Assembly (NCBI GenBank): GCA_963848525.1
Contig: CAWKDZ010000005.1
Location: forward strand, 496,001-560,000
Source: JACCTU01 sp963848525
GTDB lineage: Bacteria > Actinomycetota > Thermoleophilia > Gaiellales > Gaiellaceae
Reading direction: 5' to 3'
Length of the DNA: 64,000 bases
This document shows, one piece after another, positions 25,720-33,566 of this stretch. Each line of letters opens with the position of its first letter. The stretch's first letter is position 1. The notes under the pieces were generated by a model. That model saw only the letters and a program-made list of their open reading frames with translations, was not told the DNA's origin and did not search any database. The position numbers and the translations under genes were made by a program.

Positions 25720-26370
25720 GTGGAGATTGTCATCGACCGGCGCTTCAACGGCCCGCCCAACTCGGCCAATGGCGGCTACACGTGCGGCCTCGTCGCGCAA
25801 CACGTCGGCGAGCCGGCCGAGGTCACGCTCCGCTCGCCGCCGCCGCTCGGGCGGCCGCTCCGCTTCGACGGTGAGCGCCTCTGGGACGGCGAGACGCTCG
25901 TCGCCGAGGCAGGGCCGGTCGAGCTCGACCTCGAGCCGCCGCCGCCCGTCGGCTACGAGGACGCCGAGCGCGCCTCCGCGCGCTATCCCGGCTTCGACCG
26001 GCACGAGTACCCGACCTGCTACGTCTGCGGCCCAGAGCGGAGCGACGGCTTGCGGATCTTCACCGGCCCGGTAGACGACGACGAGGTGTTCGCCGCCGCG
26101 TGGCAAGTCCCCGACGACTTCTCGCGCGAGCTCGTCTGGGCCGCGCTCGACTGCCCGGGCGCGATCGGCGTCGGCTGGGACGGACGCGGCGACTGGCTGC
26201 TGGGGCGCATGGCCGCGGAGGTGGGCGAGGTGCCGAAGGCAGGCGAGCGCTGCGTCGTCCTCGCGTGGCCGCTCGGCCGCGACGGCCGCAAGGGCTTCGC
26301 CGGCACCGCGGTCTACCGCGACGGCGAGCTGCTCGCGCGGGCGCGACAGACGTGGATAGCGCTGCGCTGA
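25720..26370 (+). CDS. Hotdog-fold thioesterase-like protein
   Basis: 216 residues. Two hotdog-like halves: FNGPPNSANGGYTCGLVA near the start, and WAALDCPGAIGVGW with LGRMAAEV near the end, matching PaaI-like acyl-CoA thioesterase proteins. Between them CYVCGPERSDGLRIF has a Cys-x-x-Cys of unknown role, typical of this actinobacterial subgroup. Possible acyl-CoA or acyl-carrier hydrolase. GTG 25720 follows TAGTCT by 7 nt and is divergent from nadE. Confidence 0.7.
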   Translation: MEIVIDRRFNGPPNSANGGYTCGLVAQHVGEPAEVTLRSPPPLGRPLRFDGERLWDGETLVAEAGPVELDLEPPPPVGYEDAERASARYPGFDRHEYPTCYVCGPERSDGLRIFTGPVDDDEVFAAAWQVPDDFSRELVWAALDCPGAIGVGWDGRGDWLLGRMAAEVGEVPKAGERCVVLAWPLGRDGRKGFAGTAVYRDGELLARARQTWIALR

Positions 26371-26371
26371 T

Positions 26372-26896
26372 CTAGCCGCGACGGCCGAACTGCGCGACCC
26401 AGACGCGGTTCTGACCCGGCGCGAAGAGGTCGTTCGCACCGAGCACGAACGCGCCGAGCTCTCGCCAGCGCGGCGAGAGCAGGACCGCTCGATGCCCGGG
26501 CGACGCGAGCCAGCGCCTGACCGTCTGCTCGGGCGACGCGTACGCGCCGGTTCCCCACGCGAGATTCTCGCCGACGGTGTAGCTGCCCCGCGCGTACCCG
26601 GCCTGGTGGAAGACCGTCGCGAAGCGCTGCCCACAGGGGGTGTGCGAGAAGTGTCGGCAGCGTGCGATCGCGTTCCCCCGCAGCCGAGCGGAGCGGCTCA
26701 AAACGTGCGAGGCGCGAACCGGCGCGAGGCCTCGCTCGGCGCGCACGTCGTTGATCAGGCAGCGCAAAGTCTCGAGCGCGGTCGCGGCACACGCGGACTG
26801 CCCTCCGGCCGCGGCCGGGCCTATGTGGACAGCGGCGACGACTGCAGCCACCGCAAAGACGATCGTTGTTCGTCGCGCGCCCTGGGCGGTGCGCAT
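26372..26896 (-). CDS. Secreted CAP/SCP-domain protein
   Basis: 174 residues. Signal peptide VFAVAAVVAAVHIGPAAAGG. The CAP fold shows LRGNAIARCRHFSHTP, YTVGENLAWG and WLASPGHRAVLL, which include the His/Glu cleft residues of bacterial SCP-like proteins. It is exported; the biological role of bacterial CAP proteins is mostly unknown. ATG 26896 has GGGAG close upstream; a longer open frame upstream would disrupt the signal peptide. Confidence 0.88.
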   Translation of the reverse strand: MRTAQGARRTTIVFAVAAVVAAVHIGPAAAGGQSACAATALETLRCLINDVRAERGLAPVRASHVLSRSARLRGNAIARCRHFSHTPCGQRFATVFHQAGYARGSYTVGENLAWGTGAYASPEQTVRRWLASPGHRAVLLSPRWRELGAFVLGANDLFAPGQNRVWVAQFGRRG

Positions 26897-27013
26897 TGAA
26901 CTCCCGAATTCGTAGGTCGTTACTCGCCGAAGAAGGTCCCCATTTTGCGAAAACCCGTCGCACTCCTGCGCCAAGCTTTACATTCGAGTTTGCAACTCGG
27001 ATGGATGTCGTTT

Positions 27014-27772
27014 TCAGCGCCGAAGACGGATCGCGTTCAAATCGTCGGCGAGGATCTGCTCGACTCGCTGCTCGAGCTCGTCCGGCGGGTCGTGCTCGGC
27101 GTGCAGGTAGCGCCCGCTGAGCCGGTCGAAGCGCCCCGATGCGAGCGCTCGCACGAGCGTCGGCGCGCACTCCGGCGGTGTCCAGGGCAGGTCCTCGGGG
27201 AACCGAGACGTCATCTCCGTGCGGACGAGGCCCGGGCTGATCGGGAAGACGGGGATCCGGCCGTCGAGTTGGCCCGCGAGCGTCTCCCCGAAGCGGGCGA
27301 CCGCAGCCTTGCTGGCGCTGTACGCGGTCCCCGACGAGCCGGGCAGGTAGGCGGCGCCGCTGGCCGTGATCACGATGCGCCCCCGACCGCGCTCGAGCAT
27401 GCCCGGGATCACCGCGCGGCAGCAGAGGTAGACGCCGAGCACGTTCACCTCTTGCGTCCGCCACCAGTCGGATGGCTCCATCTCCCAGGCGAGTCCTTCG
27501 TTGAACCCGACGCCGGCGTTCGCGACGAGGAGGTCGATCGGCCCGAGCTCGCGCTCCGTCTGTTCGACCATCCGCTCGACGTCCTCGCGCTTCGACACGT
27601 CCGCCTCGATCGCGAGCCCGTCGAGCTCCGCGGCGACGGCCTCGACCTGGGAGCCGGTCCGGGCCGACACCGCCACGCGCATCCCGGCCGACGCCAGCTC
27701 GCGCGCGACGTCGGCGCCGATTCCGCGCCCGCCGCCGGTGACGAGGCCGATCTGTCCGTCGAGCTCCGGCAT
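27014..27772 (-). CDS. Short-chain dehydrogenase/reductase
   Basis: 252 residues. NAD(P)-binding VTGGGRGIGADVA (TGxxxGxG), NAG in LLVANAGVG, and catalytic Ser in ITASGAAYLPG followed by Tyr/Lys in TAYSASKAAV are complete. Classical SDR, substrate unknown. ATG overlaps the stop of the upstream SRPBCC gene (TGATG), so three leftward genes from the acyl-CoA synthetase onward form one operon. Confidence 0.93.
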   Translation of the reverse strand: MPELDGQIGLVTGGGRGIGADVARELASAGMRVAVSARTGSQVEAVAAELDGLAIEADVSKREDVERMVEQTERELGPIDLLVANAGVGFNEGLAWEMEPSDWWRTQEVNVLGVYLCCRAVIPGMLERGRGRIVITASGAAYLPGSSGTAYSASKAAVARFGETLAGQLDGRIPVFPISPGLVRTEMTSRFPEDLPWTPPECAPTLVRALASGRFDRLSGRYLHAEHDPPDELEQRVEQILADDLNAIRLRR

Positions 27773-28194
27773 CAGTTGTCGCAGTATCCCTGCGACCACG
27801 TGCGCTCTGCGTCGTGGTTCCGCAGGTCCACGCCGTAGTCCGACGCAGCCTTCAACGCCATCAGCACCGAGACCCAGCCGGCGTTCACCTCGGCGTACCA
27901 CTCCTGCTTCACGTCGTGCATCAGCGTGAGATCGGTGCCGCCCGCGCCGTCGGGCTCGAGCGAGAAGCGTGCCTGCGTGCCGAAGTAGTTGACCTCGAAC
28001 CGTCGCGACGGGTCGGCCGTGACGAGCTGGCCCTCGTGGCGCTCGCCGTTCGGGAAGACGAACTCGATCGCCCCGTCGCGCTCGCTCGTCGACTCGGCCC
28101 AGAAGCGCGCGCGACCTGCGTCGGTGGCGAGCAGCTCCCAGACCGCCTCGGGCGGGGACGCAAGGTGAAGACGCCAGCGAACCTCAGACGGCAC
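27772..28194 (-). CDS. SRPBCC (START-like) domain protein
   Basis: 140 residues. WRLHLASPPEAVWELLATDA at the N-terminus and VSVLMALKAASDYGVDLRNH at the C-terminal helix frame a helix-grip ligand-binding fold like polyketide cyclase/AHSA1 proteins. FWAESTSERDGAIEFVFPNG is the usual strand region. It may bind a hydrophobic ligand or the acyl product of the neighbouring synthetase. GTG 28194 overlaps the synthetase end by 11 nt. Confidence 0.83.
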   Translation of the reverse strand: MPSEVRWRLHLASPPEAVWELLATDAGRARFWAESTSERDGAIEFVFPNGERHEGQLVTADPSRRFEVNYFGTQARFSLEPDGAGGTDLTLMHDVKQEWYAEVNAGWVSVLMALKAASDYGVDLRNHDAERTWSQGYCDN

Positions 28195-30058
28195 GCGCGA
28201 TCTCCTCCAGCGAGTCCGGGTTCTCCAGCGAGGAGAGGTCGCCGGGGTCGTTGCCGAGCACCTGCGCGCGCACCGCCCGCCGCACGATCTTGGCCGAGCG
28301 CGTCTTCGGCAGCGAGCCGACGAAGACCACGCGCTCCGGTGCAAACGCCTTCCCGAGCACCTCGGCGACCTTCGCGGCGACGTCGCTCTCGGCGACCTCC
28401 TCGCCGGGGTTGCGGACGCAGAAGATCCAGGCGACCTCGCCCTTGACCTCGTGGGGAACTCCGACGGCGGCCGCCTCGGCGATCGCCGGGTGCGAGACCG
28501 CGGCCGACTCGAGCTCCGCCGGCCCGATCCGCTTGCCCGCGATGTTGAGCGTGTCGTCCGAGCGACCGTGCAGGTACCAGTAGCCGTCGGCGTCGACCGA
28601 CGCCCAGTCGCCGTGCGTCCAGACGCCCGGAAAGCGGGACCAGTACGTCTCGAGATACCGCTCCGGGTCGCCCCAGAGCCCGCGTGTCATCCCCGGCCAG
28701 GGGCCTTTGCAGACGAGCTCGCCGACTTCGCCGCGCAGCGGCCGGCCCTCCTGGTCGAAGACGTCGACGTCGACCCCGAGCGCCGGGAAGCCGAGCGACA
28801 CCGGCTTGATCGGGTAGGCGACGCAGACGGACAGGAAGCACGCGCCGACCTCGGTCCCGCCGCTCAGGTTCACGATCGGCGTGCGCCCGCCGCCGACGTG
28901 CTGGTGCAGCCAAAGGTAGGGGTCGGGGTTCCACGGCTCGCCGGTGGTCGCGATCGCGCGCAGCGACGAGGTGTCGGCGCGCGGTTCGCCCTTCGAGATC
29001 AGCGCCCTGATCAGCGTCGGCGAGACGCCGAGCATCGTCACGCGCTCCTGCTCGATCGTGCGCCAGAGCCGGTCGTCGGGCCAGTCGGGGGCGCCCTCGG
29101 CGAAGACGATCGTCGCGCCGACCGCGCCGGCGCCGACCACCGTCCACGGCCCCATGATCCAACCCATGTCGGTCGCGAAGTGCACGACGTCGCCCTCGTT
29201 CACGTCGGTTTGGTACGCGACCTCGCGCGCGATCGAGACGAGGAAGCCGCCGTGCACGTGGAGCACGCCCTTCGGCGGGCCCGTCGTGCCCGACGTGTAC
29301 GTCAGCAGGTACGGGTGCTCCGAGTCGACCTCGAGCGCCGCCAGCGTTCCCGGTTGCCGCTGCACGACCTCCGGCCACTCGGAGCGGCGGCGGTCCCACT
29401 CGACCACCTCGACCGGCAACCCTTCGGCGGCCTCGTCCACGGTGGCGCGCATCGGCAGCCAGCGGCCGCGCCGGAACGAGCCGTCGGCGCAGATCACCAC
29501 CTTCGCCTCCGAGGCCTCGAGGCGCTGTCGGACGGCGGGCACGCCGAACCCGGAGAAGACCGGGACCTGGACGGCTCCGACGTGCGCGCACGCGTGCGCG
29601 GCGACCGCTACCTCGGGGCACATCGGCATCAGGATCGCGACGCGATCGCCAGTCTCGACGCCGAGCTCGACGAGCGCCTCCGCGAGCCGCACGGTCTCCT
29701 CCGACAGCTCGCGGTAGGTGCGTACGCGCCGCTCCCCGTCCTCGCCGAGGAAGACGGCGGCCGGATCGTCGGGCCGGCGCTCCGCCCAGCGGTGGAGGCA
29801 GTTCGTCGCGACGTTCAGGCGGCCGCCCACGAACCACGTCGCCCACTCGATCCCCTTCGAGGTGTCGAGCACGCGCTCCCACGGCGTCGAAAACTCGAGC
29901 CCGAGGTCGTCGACGAGCGCGGGGTAGAAGCGCTCGGGGTCCTCGATCGAGAGGCGCTGGAGCTCGTGGTAGCTCTCGCAGCCAAGCTTGCGCCAGAGCC
30001 GCACGACGTTCGCCTGCTCGTGGCGCTCGCGGGACGGCTCCCAGACGAACTCGCTCAT
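28184..30058 (-). CDS. Acyl-CoA synthetase, AMP-forming (acetyl-CoA synthetase-like)
   Basis: 624 residues. P-loop YTSGTTGPPKG, NLSGGTEVG (A5-type motif), HGDWASVDADGYWYLHGRSD with the adenylate-binding Asp, and PKTRSAKIVRR with the C-terminal Lys, where Ala replaces the usual Gly. An N-terminal acs-type cap (WRKLGCESYHELQ) suggests short-chain acyl or acetoacetyl substrates. Operon with SRPBCC and SDR proteins. ATG 30058 is leaderless in appearance: TAGGAT (30071-30066) lies 7 nt upstream. Distinct from the acetate-type enzyme near 13900. Confidence 0.88.
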   Translation of the reverse strand: MSEFVWEPSRERHEQANVVRLWRKLGCESYHELQRLSIEDPERFYPALVDDLGLEFSTPWERVLDTSKGIEWATWFVGGRLNVATNCLHRWAERRPDDPAAVFLGEDGERRVRTYRELSEETVRLAEALVELGVETGDRVAILMPMCPEVAVAAHACAHVGAVQVPVFSGFGVPAVRQRLEASEAKVVICADGSFRRGRWLPMRATVDEAAEGLPVEVVEWDRRRSEWPEVVQRQPGTLAALEVDSEHPYLLTYTSGTTGPPKGVLHVHGGFLVSIAREVAYQTDVNEGDVVHFATDMGWIMGPWTVVGAGAVGATIVFAEGAPDWPDDRLWRTIEQERVTMLGVSPTLIRALISKGEPRADTSSLRAIATTGEPWNPDPYLWLHQHVGGGRTPIVNLSGGTEVGACFLSVCVAYPIKPVSLGFPALGVDVDVFDQEGRPLRGEVGELVCKGPWPGMTRGLWGDPERYLETYWSRFPGVWTHGDWASVDADGYWYLHGRSDDTLNIAGKRIGPAELESAAVSHPAIAEAAAVGVPHEVKGEVAWIFCVRNPGEEVAESDVAAKVAEVLGKAFAPERVVFVGSLPKTRSAKIVRRAVRAQVLGNDPGDLSSLENPDSLEEIARAV

Positions 30059-30100
30059 CGCGGCGATCCTAGCCCTGTAGTCGCCGACTACTCTCCCGGC

Positions 30101-31522
30101 GTGAGGCAGCGCCTCTATACGAGCGCCAACCGCCGTTGGTGGACGCTCGGCGCCGTCGCCGTCGGGCTGTTCATGATCATGCTCGACAACACCGTCGTGA
30201 ACGTCGCGCTCCCTTCGATCCAGCGCGACCTCGGCGTCGGCATCTCCGAGCTCCAGTGGATCGTCACCGGCTACGCGCTCAGCTTCGCCGCGCTGATGCT
30301 GACGGGTGGGAAGTTCGCCGACCTGCTCGGACGGCGGCGCATCTTCGTCGTCGGCATCATCGTGTTCACGATCGCGTCGCTGTTCTGCGGGCTCGCCGAC
30401 AGCGGCGACGAGCTGATCGCCTGGCGGATCGTGCAGGGAGGCGGCGCCGCCCTGATGAACCCGGCGACGCTCGCGATCATCTCCGCCGCCTTCCCGCCGC
30501 GCCAGCGCGGCATGGCGATCGGGATCTGGGCCGGCGTCTCCGCGATGGCTCTCGCGATCGGACCGCTCGTCGGCGGCCTGATCACGCAGCACTGGAGCTG
30601 GGGCTGGGTGTTCCTGATCAACGTGCCCGTCGGCGTCCTCGGCGTCGCCGCGAGCTACCTGCTGATCGACGAGTCGCGCGACACCTCGGAGGAGCAGCGG
30701 GTGGACGTGCCCGGGTTGCTCTCGTCGGGCATCGGCCTGTTCGCGTTGACCTACGGCCTGATCGAGGCGAACACCTACGGCTGGACGTCCGGCCGGATCG
30801 TGGGGGCGTTCGTCCTCGCGGCGGTGTCGCTGACCGCGTTCGTCGTCCTCGAACTGCGCCAGCGGCTGCCGATGCTCGACCTCGCGCTGTTCAAGAACGG
30901 CACGTTCACCGGCGCGAACATCGCGATGCTGCTCGTCGCGCTCTCGATGTTCGGCGTCTTCTTCTTCCTCTCGCTCTACATGCAGAACATCCTCGGCTTC
31001 AGCGCCACGCAGACCGGAGCCGCGTTCCTGCCGATGACGCTGCTGATCATGCTGATCGCACCTGCGGCGGGGAAGCTCTCCGACCGGGTCGGGTCGCGCT
31101 GGTTGATCACGAGCGGGCTGACGCTGCTCGCCGTACAGCTCTTCTACTACGCGACGCTCGGCACCAGCGCGCGCTTCTGGGACCTCCTGCCGGGGCTGCT
31201 CGTCGGCGGCGTCGGGATGGCCCTCGCGATGACGCCGACCGCGGCCGCCGTGCTCCGGGCGGTGCCGACGGACAAGGCGGGCGTCGGCTCCGCGACGCTG
31301 AACACGATGCGGCAGGTCGGCGGCGCGCTGGGCATCGCGCTGATGGGCGCAATTCTCGCGGAGGTCGTCGACGGCCGCACGACGCCCGAGGCGTTCGTCG
31401 AGGGCTTCTCGACCACGCTCGTCGTCGCAGGATGCATCGCGCTCGCCGGCGCCGTCGTCGCGGCGGCCCTCGTTCGGCGGGAGCGTTATGACGTGCCCGC
31501 ACCCGCGATCGAGACGGTCTGA
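30101..31522 (+). CDS. MFS drug:H+ antiporter, DHA2 (EmrB/QacA) family
   Basis: 473 residues with about 14 hydrophobic helices. Motif LDNTVVNVALPSIQRDLG (motif D1 of DHA2), GGKFADLLGRRRIFV (motif A) and GIWAGVSAMALAIGPLVGG (motif C of antiporters) are intact. It likely exports drugs or hydrophobic metabolites. GTG 30101 is preferred because TACTCT (30089-30094) lies 6 nt before it and the first membrane helix then follows directly. No regulator is adjacent. Confidence 0.92.
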   Translation: MRQRLYTSANRRWWTLGAVAVGLFMIMLDNTVVNVALPSIQRDLGVGISELQWIVTGYALSFAALMLTGGKFADLLGRRRIFVVGIIVFTIASLFCGLADSGDELIAWRIVQGGGAALMNPATLAIISAAFPPRQRGMAIGIWAGVSAMALAIGPLVGGLITQHWSWGWVFLINVPVGVLGVAASYLLIDESRDTSEEQRVDVPGLLSSGIGLFALTYGLIEANTYGWTSGRIVGAFVLAAVSLTAFVVLELRQRLPMLDLALFKNGTFTGANIAMLLVALSMFGVFFFLSLYMQNILGFSATQTGAAFLPMTLLIMLIAPAAGKLSDRVGSRWLITSGLTLLAVQLFYYATLGTSARFWDLLPGLLVGGVGMALAMTPTAAAVLRAVPTDKAGVGSATLNTMRQVGGALGIALMGAILAEVVDGRTTPEAFVEGFSTTLVVAGCIALAGAVVAAALVRRERYDVPAPAIETV

Positions 31523-31527
31523 CCGAG

Positions 31528-31572
31528 AAAAAAAGGAAACCCCCTGGGCTGCGGCCCCCTGGGGGTTTCCTT
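31528..31572 (-). terminator. Strong intrinsic terminator of the leftward RNA
   Basis: Stem AAGGAAACCCCC/GGGGGTTTCCTT (12 bp), capped by a small inner stem GGGC-CGCA-GCCC, followed leftward by seven U. The U-run exists only in the leftward direction, so the element belongs to the small RNA rather than to the rightward MFS gene whose stop is 5 nt away. Confidence 0.85.
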
Positions 31573-31702
31573 CGTCTGCGCCTGACCCACCTGAGGCGAC
31601 TGCCGGTGGCCATGGCTCTGCGGCCCAGCCACGCCACCGGCTTTTGTGTCGCCCTGGCGCGCCCCCTGCGCCTGACCTGGCGTCCGGCCGGGCGGCAAGG
31701 TT
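31528..31702 (-). ncRNA. Candidate structured small RNA, about 175 nt
   Basis: Defined by a consensus promoter at its 5' end and a perfect intrinsic terminator with a U7 run at its 3' end, both leftward. Inside, 31595-31600 pairs with 31648-31653 and encloses a long hairpin with a 9-bp helix (31602-31610 with 31633-31641) plus an inner 5-bp helix. The 12-mer GGTCAGGCGCAG occurs twice (31677-31666 and 31587-31576). No plausible ORF with a Shine-Dalgarno sequence. It is not a tRNA, SRP RNA, RNase P or tmRNA by motif. A 6S/Ms1-type RNA or a novel regulator of the adjacent regulator gene are possibilities. Confidence 0.65.
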
Positions 31703-31708
31703 AGACCC

Positions 31709-31737
31709 ACTGTAAGAGTCATGTCTGGGGTTGTCAA
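31709..31737 (-). promoter_or_regulatory. Consensus housekeeping promoter TTGACA-17-TACAGT
   Basis: -35 TTGACA (31737-31732) matches the consensus fully; a 17-nt spacer precedes -10 TACAGT (31714-31709). It is the best sigma-70-type promoter in the window. Predicted start near 31702. ACTTGAC occurs twice with a 13-nt period across the -35 region (31753-31747, 31740-31734). Confidence 0.8.
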
Positions 31738-31803
31738 GTAACCCGGTCAAGTGATTTTGCGTCCGCGCGGTTGACCTGTTTTTCGTGGAGACATGACCCT
31801 TTT

Positions 31804-31857
31804 GGGGGATATGAACAACGTCCCCCTTGCACTTTGGTGAAGTATCGAGAACACTTC
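31804..31857 (+). promoter_or_regulatory. Two dyads in the promoter region of the HTH-TPR regulator gene
   Basis: Dyad 1: GGGGGA (31804-31809)/TCCCCC (31821-31826), 11-nt spacer, next to a possible -35 TTGCAC. Dyad 2: GAAGT (31839-31843)/ACTTC (31853-31857), 9-nt spacer, lying 14 nt before the start codon. Both sit where a repressor would block initiation, so autoregulation is plausible. No strong -10 box is seen. Confidence 0.45.
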
Positions 31858-31870
31858 TCGCGCCGTCCGT

Positions 31871-33217
31871 ATGAGCCGCACCCTCCGCATCGAGCCGCAA
31901 CGCCTGGCGAAGCCCGCCGCCCTCGCTCTGGGCGAGCGTCTGCGCCAGCTCCGCGTGGCCGCAGGCCTGACGCAGGGCGAGCTCGCCGGCGACCGGTTCT
32001 CGAAGGAGTACGTCAGCCAGATCGAGCGTGGGAAGACACGCCCGACGGCCGAGACGATCGAGTGGCTCGCGAAGCGGCTCGACGTCGACACGAACTTCCT
32101 CGCCAACGGTGTCTCCACCGACGAGCGTGGCCGTGTGGAGGCCGGGCTCGCCCGCGCCGAGGCGCTCATGCGCTCCGACCGCATCCCGGAAGCGCTCGAC
32201 GAGTTCGAGGCGCTGCGCTCCGGCGTGCTCGCGACGGGCTCGCCCGAGCTCGAGGCCCGTGCGCTTGCGGGCGAGGCGCGGGCGCGCGCGATCAACGGTG
32301 ATGTCCGCGAGGCGCTCCCGATGCTCGAGCGCGCTCGCTCGCTGACGGAGGGGCCGAGCTTTTCCGACATCGAGCGCGCCGAGGTCGTCTACGAGCTCGG
32401 CGTCGCGCGCTACAAGCTTTCGAGCGTCTCGACGGCGCTCGCGCTCTTCAACGCCGCGCTCGAGCTCTGCGAGCGGTCGAACCTCCCGTCCGACGTGCTC
32501 CGCTCGAAGCTCTTCGAGGCGCGTTCCCGCTGCTACCGCCGCCAGCGTGACTTTGAGGCGGCGAAGGAGGACGTCGAGCGCGCGCTCGAGCTCGCAGAGT
32601 CGGCGCACGATCAGCCGGCGCTCGCGCATGCGCTCTTCCAGGCGTCGCTGGTCGCCGAGCGCGAGGGCCACTGGGTGCTCGCGCGGAGCTACGCCGAGCG
32701 CGCGAAGTCGATCTACGAGGAGCTCGCGGAGCAGCGCCACGTCGGCCGCCTCCTGAACGTCGTCGGCGGGCTCAACTTCCTGCTCGGCAAGCCCGACGAG
32801 GCGATCCCGCACCTGAAGGAGTCGTTCCGCATCGCGCTCGACCTCGGGCACGAGGCCGACGCGGCGATGGCGGTGTCGTCGCTCGCCCAGGTGCATCTGC
32901 GCACCGGCAACGTCGACCAGGCCGAGGAGCAGGCGCGCCACGCGCTCCGCCTGCTCGACGGCCGCGTCGACTGGCTCGACGAGATCGGGAACGCCCAGCT
33001 CGTCCTCGGTCGCGCGCTGCTCGAGCAGGGCCGGCTCGACGAGGCGGAGGAGCAATTCCGCGCGGCGGACGCCACCTTCGAGCAGTACACGTCGGTCAGC
33101 CACCGCGCCGCGTCGTGGGTCGCCCTCGGCGATCTCGCCACGCGCCGCGGAGACGACCGCGATGCGGCGCACCTCTACCGGCGCGCCGCGGAGGCGCTCC
33201 AGGACTTCCGCTTCTAG
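31871..33217 (+). CDS. XRE-family HTH regulator with C-terminal tetratricopeptide repeats (RRNPP-like)
   Basis: 448 residues. N-terminal XRE helix-turn-helix at about 20-78 (LGERLRQLRVAAGLTQGELA, then YVSQIERGKTRPTAETIEWL). The rest (about 85-448) is tandem TPR helices, for example AVSSLAQVHLRTGNVDQAEE and VLGRALLEQGRLDEAEEQFR. HTH plus TPR is the domain order of RRNPP regulators (PlcR, Rgg, NprR) that bind imported signal peptides. A 33-codon hydrophobic peptide ORF follows at 26 nt. Other XRE-TPR proteins have no peptide partner, so the signalling role is inferred. Confidence 0.85.
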   Translation: MSRTLRIEPQRLAKPAALALGERLRQLRVAAGLTQGELAGDRFSKEYVSQIERGKTRPTAETIEWLAKRLDVDTNFLANGVSTDERGRVEAGLARAEALMRSDRIPEALDEFEALRSGVLATGSPELEARALAGEARARAINGDVREALPMLERARSLTEGPSFSDIERAEVVYELGVARYKLSSVSTALALFNAALELCERSNLPSDVLRSKLFEARSRCYRRQRDFEAAKEDVERALELAESAHDQPALAHALFQASLVAEREGHWVLARSYAERAKSIYEELAEQRHVGRLLNVVGGLNFLLGKPDEAIPHLKESFRIALDLGHEADAAMAVSSLAQVHLRTGNVDQAEEQARHALRLLDGRVDWLDEIGNAQLVLGRALLEQGRLDEAEEQFRAADATFEQYTSVSHRAASWVALGDLATRRGDDRDAAHLYRRAAEALQDFRF

Positions 33218-33243
33218 CGCGAAGGGAGGTGACGACGCACACC

Positions 33244-33345
33244 ATGCAGGCACGCCTCACCCACCTGGCAGTACTCACTGCACTCGCCGTGTCTTCGGTG
33301 CTGGGCAAGCTCGACTGGCTCGGCTTCGGCGACGGCGCCTGGTAA
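33244..33345 (+). CDS. Small secreted or membrane peptide, candidate signal peptide precursor
   Basis: 33 residues: basic start MQARLTH, hydrophobic stretch LAVLTALAVSSVLG, then polar/aromatic tail KLDWLGFGDGAW. The pattern fits an exported pro-peptide whose tail is released, as in PapR or Shp pheromones. Shine-Dalgarno AAGGGAGGTGA (33222-33232) is nearly perfect but 14 nt from ATG, longer than usual; no other start codon fits better. It directly follows the HTH-TPR regulator gene in the same direction. Short length limits certainty. Confidence 0.55.
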   Translation: MQARLTHLAVLTALAVSSVLGKLDWLGFGDGAW

Positions 33346-33532
33346 CCCGCGCCAGAGCTCCCGGGCCGAGTCGCAGGCACAACGTGCGCTCCCGGCCTTG
33401 CGAGTCTCTCACCACTCCACGTGCGGCCCCACCTGATCGAGCGCTCCGGCGCGACTTTGTCGTAGCCCCGTCAGGAAACACCTCGAACGGGGAAACTTCG
33501 CCCTGCCTTGCCCGTCTAGCTGCGGTAAGGTC

Positions 33533-33553
33533 TTACTTCAATACGGGAAGTAA
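33533..33553 (+). promoter_or_regulatory. Inverted repeat TTACTTC-7-GAAGTAA upstream of sulfurtransferase gene
   Basis: Perfect 7-bp arms (33533-33539, 33547-33553) with spacer AATACGG, just before the Shine-Dalgarno sequence AGGAGG. A possible -10 TAAGGT (33526-33531) puts the start of transcription inside the dyad, a repressor-type position. The half-site GAAGTA also occurs in the promoter region of the HTH-TPR gene (31839-31844). Confidence 0.5.
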
Positions 33554-33566
33554 TAGGAGGGCAGAG

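Noticed and set aside
31528..31572. Terminator of the rightward MFS gene.
   Set aside because: The U-run exists only leftward; rightward the stem is followed by CGTCTGCG.
31486..31737. A leftward 83-codon open frame over the small RNA region.
   Set aside because: It begins within the promoter spacer, runs through the terminator hairpin and U-run, and has no Shine-Dalgarno sequence or domain; the RNA elements explain the region better.
28184..33253. Leftward open frame of nearly 1,700 codons extending the acyl-CoA synthetase upstream.
   Set aside because: Only the last 624 codons resemble a protein family; the rest is antisense to the MFS and HTH-TPR genes and crosses the terminator.
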